Shown piece by piece: positions 6,612 through 12,488 of a stretch of DNA of 12,488 nt. Numbering within the stretch: position 1 is the stretch's first letter; each line of letters begins with the position of its first letter. The translations under genes and the position numbers were made by a program. This stretch comes from an uncultured Porphyromonadaceae bacterium (GTDB lineage: Bacteria; Bacteroidota; Bacteroidia; Bacteroidales; Muribaculaceae). A model generated the notes under the pieces. It worked only from the letters and a program-made list of their open reading frames with translations, ran no database searches and was not told the DNA's origin. The stretch is from contig CAMWIF010000030.1 in the NCBI GenBank assembly GCA_947174225.1, positions 1-12,488 on the forward strand, given 5' to 3'.

Positions 6612-6643
6612 TTTGGTGGTTGTAATAACTATATTTAACTTTG
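6612..6643 (+). promoter_or_regulatory. Promoter of the LacI-family gene
   Basis: TTTG at 6612-6615, a 20-nt spacer and TAACTTTG at 6636-6643 match the Bacteroides consensus. The start point would be near 6650, leaving an untranslated leader of about 80 nt. Because the promoter covers the upstream TTG at 6641, it rules out the longer 237-aa reading of the gene and supports the ATG at 6731. Confidence 0.75.
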
Positions 6644-6730
6644 CACTCCATCGTATGCGCTATTTTGCCTGTTGGTTATTATATCGCAGGCAATTTATCC
6701 CTATCTTCTTTTTCTAAAATTTCAGAATCA

Positions 6731-7354
6731 ATGCCACAGTTTCCTCCGAACTCTCCCCTAAAGAGAGCCACCATAAAAGATATTGCTCAGGATCTCCAGT
6801 TGTCGCCCTCCACCGTTTCGAGGGCACTCGCCGGAGATGTCAATCTGCGACCTGAAACGAAAGAACGTATCTATGCGTCAGCCGACCGGTTGGGCTATCG
6901 TCGTAATCGTCTTGCGGTGTCGCTGAAAAAGGGGCGCACCAACATCATAGGTGTAATCATAAACGGTCTCGACAATCCCTATACTCTTGCATTCCTCGAC
7001 GGCATTGAGGAGTATCTGCACTCCAAAGGGATTAATCTCATGGTGGGCAATTCCCGGCATGACCCGGAACGTGAACGCATCAACCTGCGTATGATGGAGG
7101 GTGCGGTGATTGACGGTCTCATAATATCTCCTGCCGACATCAAGGAGAATGAGACGGAGATGATGCATATGAAAAAGATAGGTATCCCTATCGTGTTTGT
7201 CAATAAGGTCTTGCCGGGTATTATTGCTTCTTCGGCTGTGATGGAGGCGGAGCCTACAGTTGAGAGATGTAAGGAGATGGGCACTATCTCTGCCCGTTTG
7301 GTGATGCGTAAGCTGGAGCATCCCGACCTCCCCTCGGAGCATGCCAAGTTATAA
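6731..7354 (+). CDS. LacI/GalR-family transcription regulator, internally shortened (207 aa)
   Basis: The N terminus carries a LacI-type helix-turn-helix (residues 14-33: ATIKDIA, then SPSTVSRAL) and a hinge helix (about 58-66, RNRLAVSLK). Leu65 is placed like the residue that inserts into a central CpG in LacI and PurR. The sugar-binding-like core starts at about residue 70 (TNIIGVIINGLDNPYT) and runs to IPIVFVNKVLPG (152-163). A full family member is about 330-350 aa. Here the text jumps from the end of the first N-subdomain segment straight to a C-terminal-like piece (PTVERCKEMGTISARL, about 175-190). The whole C-subdomain, some 110-130 residues, is missing without a frameshift. The last strand (usually like LIVRES) is also absent, with a stop after SEHAKL. 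The DNA-binding part looks intact, so it may still bind DNA but not a normal effector; a decaying gene is equally possible. The next promoter begins 28 nt downstream. Confidence 0.75.
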   Translation: MPQFPPNSPLKRATIKDIAQDLQLSPSTVSRALAGDVNLRPETKERIYASADRLGYRRNRLAVSLKKGRTNIIGVIINGLDNPYTLAFLDGIEEYLHSKGINLMVGNSRHDPERERINLRMMEGAVIDGLIISPADIKENETEMMHMKKIGIPIVFVNKVLPGIIASSAVMEAEPTVERCKEMGTISARLVMRKLEHPDLPSEHAKL

Positions 7355-7382
7355 GGGGGCTGGCGGGGAGCAGAGGCTGAAT

Positions 7383-7413
7383 TTTGGAATTGGAAATATT
7401 TTTTGTAAATTTG
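7383..7413 (+). promoter_or_regulatory. Promoter of the threonine operon
   Basis: TTTG at 7383-7386, a 19-nt spacer and TAAATTTG at 7406-7413 fit the Bacteroides -33/-7 consensus. The start would be near 7420, with a leader of only about 38 nt before thrA. No riboswitch or attenuator hairpin fits in that space. Confidence 0.75.
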
Positions 7414-7422
7414 GCGCATAAA

Positions 7423-7461
7423 ATGAAAATCCGAAACACCTTGAATTATTTGTTCGTATGA
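7423..7461 (+). CDS. Possible 12-codon leader peptide overlapping the thrA start
   Basis: ATG at 7423-7425 opens a frame reading MKIRNTLNYLFV, with TGA at 7459-7461, so its stop overlaps the thrA ATG (7458-7460) in an ATGA arrangement. It would begin within a few bases of the predicted transcript start. It holds one Thr and one Ile codon, not the run expected of a classical thr attenuator, and no terminator hairpin follows. If translated, it could couple ribosomes to thrA; it may equally be chance. Confidence 0.2.
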   Translation: MKIRNTLNYLFV

Positions 7462-9893
7462 AAGTTATGAAGTTCGGTGGGACCTCGGTCGGCACAGTCG
7501 CGAGTCTCTCCAACGTGAAAAAAATAGTGGAGGAGACTCCGGGTCGTAAGGTTGTGGTTGTGTCGGCGCTTGGCGGCATAACCGATTTGCTTATATCCAC
7601 AGCCCGTCTTGCAGTTGCCGACGATATACGTTATCTTGATTCTTATGCACGTATAGTGGAGCGACACCTGAGGGTGATCAACGGCGTTGTGCCTTCCACA
7701 CGTCGTGACGCCACAGAGGCTATGGCACGTATGATGCTTGATGAATTGGCTAATATATATAAGGGTGTGATGCTCCTTCACGATCTTTCTCCACGTGCTT
7801 TAGACATAATTGTAAGCTATGGCGAACGTCTTTCGAGTGTGATTGTCGCTAATGCTATCAAGGGTGCCACACATTTCGACTCCAGGACTTTTATCCGTAC
7901 CAAAAAAGATGCCCACGGTCATGATACTCTTGACTCGGAACTTACTTACCGTCTGATTAACGAGAATGTCATGGCTTATGACTGGGAAACTGCTGTGATG
8001 GGAGGTTTCATATCGTCAGACAGAAACGGTGAGGTCACTAACCTCGGACGCGGTGGCAGCGACTATACCGCCGCAATTATGGCAGCGGCATTGGATGCCG
8101 AGATTCTTGAGATATGGACTGATGTCGACGGCTTTATGACAGCCGATCCGAGAGTGATTGATAATGCCTATGTCATCGAGGAGTTGACCTTCACTGAGGC
8201 CATGGAGCTTTGCAATTTCGGTGCCAAGGTGATTTATCCCCCTACCATATACCCTGTATATCACAAGAATATCCCGATACTTGTGAAGAATACCTTTAAC
8301 CCCTCTGCTCCGGGCACACTCATATCCGACCGTTGCAGTCATAAGGGAAAAGCTATTAAGGGTATTTCCTCAATCAACGACACTTGCCTTGTCACCATCA
8401 CGAGTCTTTGCATGGTAGGTGTAATCGGTGTCAATTCACGTATATTCAACGCTCTCTCACGTAGAGGGGTCAGCGTGTTCCTTGTGAGCCAGGCTGCCAG
8501 TGAGAACAACACTACCATAGCAGTAAGGAATGCCGATGCTGATTTGGCAGTGGAGACCCTGCGTGAGGAGTTTGCCGCCGAACTTGCTGCCGGCACATTC
8601 AACGATATTAAGGCTGAGCCGAACCTGGCTACCATCGCCGTAGTGGGTGAGCGCATGAAGCATACCACCGGTTTGGCAGGAAAACTGTTCAATACTGTGG
8701 GCAGAAACGGTATCAACGTCATCGCCTGTGCTCAGGGAGCTTCGGAGACCAATATTTCTTTCGTGATTGAGAAGAGCAGTCTGCGTAAGGCACTCAATGT
8801 AATCCACGATTCGTTCTTCCTGTCTGAGAGCCAGGTGCTCAATGTATTCCTTGTTGGTATTGGCAATGTAGGCAGCCGCCTTCTTGCCCAGATCAGCAAG
8901 CAGCAGGAGAAGTTGCTTCAGGATAAGAACCTTCGCTTAAATGTGGTAGGCATAGCTTCAAGTAAAAGGGCGGTGTTTAACCGCGACGGCATAGATATCA
9001 CTCGCTTCCGTGAGGAGCTGGAGGAGAACGGTATCCCTGCTACTCCCGAGATTATCAAAGATGAGGTGCTGAAGATGAATATCTTCAACTCTGTGTTCGT
9101 AGACTGTACTGCCTCTGCGGAAATAGCAGCTCTGTATGAGGACCTGCTTGCCCATAACGTCAACGTGGTAGCTGCCAACAAGATTGCCGCCTCTTCCGAT
9201 TATCCCTCTTATATGCGCCTGAAAAAGACCGCACGCAATAAGGATGTGAAGTATCTGTTTGAGACAAACGTAGGTGCGGGGTTGCCAATCATCAATACAA
9301 TCAACTCTCTCATCAACTCCGGTGATAACATCATTAAGATAGAGGCAGTGGTGTCCGGCACGCTCAACTACATTTTTAATGTGCTTGCTGAGGATGTGCC
9401 GTTGAGCCGCGCCATAGAGATGGCTAAGGAGGCGGGATATACTGAGCCTGACCCTCGTATTGACCTATCAGGGAAGGATGTGGTGCGAAAACTGGTGATT
9501 CTTGCCCGTGAAGCCGGCTATCGTGTGGAGCAGGAGGATGTGGAGAAGAAACTCTTTGTACCTGAGGAAATGTTTGAGGGGGAGGCGTCCGACTTTATCG
9601 GCAATGTGCGCCACCTCGACAAGGAATTTGAGGAGAAGAGAGCTGATGCAGCTGCCAATGGCGAACACTTCCGTTTCGTGGCAGCTCTCGATAATGGTGA
9701 TGTGAGCGTAGGCTTGCGTCGGGTCGGTGCCGATCATCCCTTCTATAATCTTGCCGGCAGTAACAATGTGATTCTGCTCACTACGGAGCGTTATAAGGAA
9801 TATCCGATGGTCATAAAAGGTTACGGTGCCGGAGCTGAAGTGACTGCAGCGGGAGTTTTTGCCGACATCATTAGCATTGCCAATATCCGATGA
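7458..9893 (+). CDS. thrA: Bifunctional aspartokinase / homoserine dehydrogenase (811 aa)
   Basis: A fused enzyme that phosphorylates aspartate (first step of the aspartate family pathway) and later reduces aspartate semialdehyde to homoserine. The kinase domain (about 1-300) has KFGGTS at 5-10, SYGERLSS at 120-127 and GRGGSD at 197-202. Two ACT-type regulatory segments follow (about 311-380 and 391-455, the latter with VGERMKHTTGLAGKLF), suggesting feedback control, probably by threonine. The dehydrogenase part (about 460-811) has the nucleotide-binding VFLVGIGNVGSRLL (463-476), Asn574-Lys575, AGLPIINTINSL (607-618), SGTLNYIF (633-640) and the signature GYTEPDPRIDLSGKDVVRKL (660-679). Length is close to E. 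coli ThrA (820 aa), so both halves look complete. The start is ATG at 7458. The last four bases (ATGA) overlap the next gene, implying translational coupling and one operon. The aspartate-semialdehyde dehydrogenase needed between its two steps is not in the window. Confidence 0.97.
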   Translation: MKVMKFGGTSVGTVASLSNVKKIVEETPGRKVVVVSALGGITDLLISTARLAVADDIRYLDSYARIVERHLRVINGVVPSTRRDATEAMARMMLDELANIYKGVMLLHDLSPRALDIIVSYGERLSSVIVANAIKGATHFDSRTFIRTKKDAHGHDTLDSELTYRLINENVMAYDWETAVMGGFISSDRNGEVTNLGRGGSDYTAAIMAAALDAEILEIWTDVDGFMTADPRVIDNAYVIEELTFTEAMELCNFGAKVIYPPTIYPVYHKNIPILVKNTFNPSAPGTLISDRCSHKGKAIKGISSINDTCLVTITSLCMVGVIGVNSRIFNALSRRGVSVFLVSQAASENNTTIAVRNADADLAVETLREEFAAELAAGTFNDIKAEPNLATIAVVGERMKHTTGLAGKLFNTVGRNGINVIACAQGASETNISFVIEKSSLRKALNVIHDSFFLSESQVLNVFLVGIGNVGSRLLAQISKQQEKLLQDKNLRLNVVGIASSKRAVFNRDGIDITRFREELEENGIPATPEIIKDEVLKMNIFNSVFVDCTASAEIAALYEDLLAHNVNVVAANKIAASSDYPSYMRLKKTARNKDVKYLFETNVGAGLPIINTINSLINSGDNIIKIEAVVSGTLNYIFNVLAEDVPLSRAIEMAKEAGYTEPDPRIDLSGKDVVRKLVILAREAGYRVEQEDVEKKLFVPEEMFEGEASDFIGNVRHLDKEFEEKRADAAANGEHFRFVAALDNGDVSVGLRRVGADHPFYNLAGSNNVILLTTERYKEYPMVIKGYGAGAEVTAAGVFADIISIANIR

Positions 9894-11104
9894 AACATAT
9901 AATAGTATTAGGCGACGGTATGGCAGACGAGCCTTGTGAGGCTCTGGGGGGCTTGACTCCTCTTGAGGCTGCCGACACGCCGGCTCTTGATGAGCTGGCA
10001 CGTCGCGGACGCACCGGTTTGTTGCATACTGTCCCCTCCGGTTTTCATCCCGGTTCGGAAATAGCTCATCTTTCCCTTCTAGGCTATAATTTGCCGGAGG
10101 TATTCGAGGGACGTGGCACACTTGAGGCTGCCAGTATGGGTATAGATATTGCGCCTGACGAGATGGCTATGAGATGTAATCTTATCTGTATAGCTCCTGA
10201 CGGCACTATAAAGAACCATTCAGCAGGACATATCTCCAATGAGGAGGCAGCCGAGCTTATAAATTTCCTTAATGAGAGATTAGGCGACAGCCGTGCGGCT
10301 TTCTTCCCCGGCGTGAGCTACCGACATTTGCTGAAGGTGAAGAATGCCGACAAGCGTATAGACTGCACCCCTCCGCATGACGTGCCGGGCACGCCCGCGG
10401 AAGAGGTGATGCCTCGTCCTATTGTGGAGGAGGCACGTGAGACCTCGGATTACATCTCGCACCTGATTCGGGAGTCGCAGAAGTTGCTGCCTGATCATCC
10501 GGTCAACCTGAAGCGTATGGCAGAGGGCAAGGACCCTGCCAACAGCATTTGGCCCTGGAGTCCCGGTTATAAGCCTGCTATGAAGACGATGGCAGAGCTG
10601 TTTGGCATCGGAAAGGGCTATGTTATCTCTGCTGTTGACCTAATAAGGGGTCTCGGTGTTTATGCCGGTTTGGAACCGATAATTGTGGAGGGCGCCACCG
10701 GTCTTTATGACACCAACTATGAGGGTAAACTTCAGACTGCACTTGATGCGTTGCGCGGCGATGCTGATTTTGTATTCCTCCATATCGAGGCGAGTGACGA
10801 AGCAGGTCACGAAGGCGATGCTCTGTTGAAGAAGCGCACTATTGAGGATCTTGACCATCGTGTGGTCGGTCCGTTATTGGAAGCGTTGAAGGATTTCGAT
10901 GAGGATGTGGCTGTGGCTCTCCTGCCCGATCATCCCACTCCTTGCCGCATACGTACTCACACCGATTCTCCTGTGCCGTTTGTGATATGGCGCAGCGACG
11001 TGGAGCCTGACGAAGTGACTGCCTACACGGAGAAGAGTGTAGCCAAAGGTGGCTACGGACTTCTGAAAGATGACGAGTTTATAAAGGAGTTTTTGCGTAG
11101 TTAG
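9890..11104 (+). CDS. Phosphoglycerate-mutase-like protein, proposed homoserine kinase (404 aa)
   Basis: Member of the alkaline phosphatase superfamily related to archaeal-type cofactor-independent phosphoglycerate mutase (ApgM, COG3635). Expected metal and catalytic residues are present: Asp9 in LGDGMAD, the nucleophile Ser56 in HPGSEIAHLSLLGY, Asp303 and His307 in SDEAGHEGD, Asp347-His348 in LLPDH, and His357. Length is normal for the family. It starts inside the thrA stop codon (ATGA overlap) and is followed by thrC, so it sits exactly where a homoserine kinase is needed; no GHMP-type thrB occurs here. This subgroup is annotated in TIGRFAMs as a proposed homoserine kinase (TIGR02535), because such genes replace thrB in threonine operons. 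The context strongly supports that role. A true glycolytic mutase remains the alternative, since the active site resembles both. Confidence 0.9.
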   Translation: MKHIIVLGDGMADEPCEALGGLTPLEAADTPALDELARRGRTGLLHTVPSGFHPGSEIAHLSLLGYNLPEVFEGRGTLEAASMGIDIAPDEMAMRCNLICIAPDGTIKNHSAGHISNEEAAELINFLNERLGDSRAAFFPGVSYRHLLKVKNADKRIDCTPPHDVPGTPAEEVMPRPIVEEARETSDYISHLIRESQKLLPDHPVNLKRMAEGKDPANSIWPWSPGYKPAMKTMAELFGIGKGYVISAVDLIRGLGVYAGLEPIIVEGATGLYDTNYEGKLQTALDALRGDADFVFLHIEASDEAGHEGDALLKKRTIEDLDHRVVGPLLEALKDFDEDVAVALLPDHPTPCRIRTHTDSPVPFVIWRSDVEPDEVTAYTEKSVAKGGYGLLKDDEFIKEFLRS

Positions 11105-11212
11105 TAGTGATTGGTTAGTAGGATTTAGGATTTCCGAATCGCTTTTCGGGGGGTTCGGTGACTATTTGCGGTATTATGGTATAATCAGGTAAAAATCAAG
11201 GTAAGAAGATAT
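11105..11212 (+). other. 108-nt spacer before thrC with alternative hairpins
   Basis: The gap between the mutase-like gene and thrC has no open frame. CCGAA at 11134-11138 can pair with TTCGG at 11145-11149, or, as the longer CCGAATC (11134-11140), with GGTTCGG at 11152-11158. The two folds exclude each other. No U tract follows, so this is not an intrinsic terminator. TATAAT occurs at 11180-11185 but without a matching -35 or a Bacteroides-type -33/-7 pair. thrC is most likely served by the upstream operon promoter. Confidence 0.4.
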
Positions 11213-12488
11213 ATGAAATACAGAAGCACAGTGGGCAAAAGCCCGGAAGTATCCTTAGAGGAGGCTGTGGTCAAGGGACTCGCTCCCGACCGTGGACTAT
11301 ATATGCCGTTGGAGTTCCCTCGGCTTTCAGAGGACTTTATCAAACGTCTTCCTGAGATGCCGTTGCCCGAAATGGCATCTGAAATAGCGGTGGCTCTTTT
11401 CGGAGAAGACGTTGATAAGGATAAACTCAAGGCTCTCACTGAGGAGACAATGAATTTTCCTATACCTTTAGTGAAGGTAGCTGACAATAAATATTCGTTG
11501 GAACTTTTCCATGGGCCTACACTTGCTTTCAAGGATGTGGGTGCACGGTTTATGGCGCGTCTTCTCGGCTACTTTAACCGTAACAATAAAGATAGGCTGG
11601 TAAATGTGCTTGTGGCTACCTCCGGCGATACCGGCAGTGCCGTAGCCAACGGTTTCCTTGGGGTCGAGGGAGTAAGGGTATTTGTGCTTTACCCGAAAGG
11701 GAAGGTGAGTCCGATTCAGGAGAGCCAGTTCACTACCCTTGGACGTAATATTGTGGCACTTGAGGTTGACGGTACTTTTGACGATTGTCAGGCACTCGTG
11801 AAACAGGCGTTCTTAGATCCGGAGCTTAATGAGAAGATGATGCTCACTTCTGCAAACTCCATCAATGTGGCTCGGTTCTTACCTCAGATGTTCTATTATT
11901 TTTATGCCTATGCACAGGCTGTAAAAGCCGGGGTTAACCCCGAAAATGTGGTGGTATGCGTCCCGAGCGGTAATTTCGGCAATATCACAGCCGGCTTGAT
12001 AGCAAAGAGAATGGGATTACCAATCAAATGTTTCATTGCAGCTAACAACGCCAACGACATATTCTATGAATATCTCAAGACAGGTGAGTATAAACCACGT
12101 CATTCAGTGCAGACCATTGCCAATGCTATGGATGTAGGCGATCCGAGCAATTTCGCCCGTGTGCTCGATCTCTACGCCAATGACCATGACGCCATATGTG
12201 CGGAGATAAGCAGCACTGCCTACACAGACGCGGAAATTGCTGCTACGGTTAAGTCTACACTTGAGGAGACCGGTTATCAGCTTGATCCGCACGGAGCCGT
12301 TGGCTATCGAGCTTTAACAGAACTTCTGGAACCGGGAGAGACGGGTATCTTCTTGGAAACCGCTCATCCTGCCAAATTCAAGGAGACAGTTGAAGCCATC
12401 ACCGGCAAGGAAGTAGCGATACCTGAGCGTTTACAGGCGTTTATGGCTGGCACGAAGCAAAGCATCGAAATCCCCGCCGATTTCCCCT
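11213..12488 (+). CDS. thrC: Threonine synthase, cut by the window end (425 codons visible)
   Basis: PLP enzyme that converts O-phosphohomoserine to threonine, the last step of the pathway. Typical motifs are present: a STVGKSPEVSLEEAVVKGLA start and DRGLYMP (26-32); ELFHGPTLAFKDVGARF, in which Lys107 is the PLP-binding lysine; ATSGDTGSAVANGF as the phosphate-binding loop; SANSINVARFLPQ; VPSGNFGNITAG; and FLETAHPAKF near the C terminus. The reading frame is open to the last base. Family members run to about 430 residues, so only a few codons should be missing. The start is ATG at 11213-11215 with AAGGTAAGAAG just upstream. It lies 108 nt after the proposed homoserine kinase, whose product is its substrate, and completes the operon's route from homoserine to threonine. 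Confidence 0.95.
   Translation, partial: MKYRSTVGKSPEVSLEEAVVKGLAPDRGLYMPLEFPRLSEDFIKRLPEMPLPEMASEIAVALFGEDVDKDKLKALTEETMNFPIPLVKVADNKYSLELFHGPTLAFKDVGARFMARLLGYFNRNNKDRLVNVLVATSGDTGSAVANGFLGVEGVRVFVLYPKGKVSPIQESQFTTLGRNIVALEVDGTFDDCQALVKQAFLDPELNEKMMLTSANSINVARFLPQMFYYFYAYAQAVKAGVNPENVVVCVPSGNFGNITAGLIAKRMGLPIKCFIAANNANDIFYEYLKTGEYKPRHSVQTIANAMDVGDPSNFARVLDLYANDHDAICAEISSTAYTDAEIAATVKSTLEETGYQLDPHGAVGYRALTELLEPGETGIFLETAHPAKFKETVEAITGKEVAIPERLQAFMAGTKQSIEIPADFP

Noticed and set aside
6641..6730. 30-residue N-terminal extension of the LacI-family protein from a TTG start
   Set aside because: The TTG lies in the -7 element of a consensus promoter, and family members begin close to the helix-turn-helix, which fits ATG 6731.
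7355..7382. Terminator after the LacI-family gene
   Set aside because: G-rich sequence without a stable stem and U tract, so read-through into thrA cannot be excluded.
9468..10121. 217-codon minus-strand frame across the thrA/mutase-like gene junction
   Set aside because: It is antisense to two well-supported genes with intact motifs, has no recognisable domain and is explained by codon bias of the sense strand.

Overview
The window looks like chromosome from a member of the Bacteroidales (phylum Bacteroidota). Three things point there. Four promoters match the Bacteroides sigma-ABfr pattern (TTTG, 19-20 nt, TAnnTTTG). Shine-Dalgarno sequences are mostly absent. The threonine genes are in the order thrA - phosphoglycerate-mutase-like gene - thrC. 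The moderately GC-rich core genes would suit a Muribaculaceae-like or similar gut lineage, but I cannot fix the family from sequence alone.

Left part (1-2307), minus strand: an AT-rich accessory block of four small unrecognised genes, read from right to left. They are a 225-aa soluble protein, two related three-helix membrane proteins (109 and 108 aa) and a 168-aa secreted protein. The block ends in a 17-codon remnant of a second copy of the 225-aa gene, which stops at the base of a 28-bp perfect hairpin. The mix of small soluble, membrane and exported proteins with duplicated gene starts resembles an immunity or defence-type gene island, but no toxin is visible and this is inference.

Middle (2308-6000): an intergenic stretch with a strong bidirectional terminator and a short tandem repeat, then carB on the minus strand. 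CarB is the large subunit of carbamoyl phosphate synthase. Its sequence motifs match the animal CPS1/CAD type better than E. coli CarB, and there is no carA next to it.

6001-6730 is a 730-nt regulatory region between carB and a rightward LacI-family gene. It holds the carB promoter, a second leftward promoter, a hairpin that may end a short leftward transcript, a tandem pair of LacI-type operator sites and the promoter of the LacI-family gene. The LacI-family protein (207 aa) is odd: it keeps the DNA-binding domain and the first core subdomain, but appears to have lost the second core subdomain in frame as well as the C-terminal tail.

Right part (7383-12488), plus strand: a threonine biosynthesis operon. 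It comprises thrA (fused aspartokinase - homoserine dehydrogenase), a cofactor-independent phosphoglycerate-mutase-like protein proposed to act as homoserine kinase, and thrC (threonine synthase, cut by the window end). Together they would convert aspartate to threonine, apart from the aspartate-semialdehyde dehydrogenase step, which is not encoded here.
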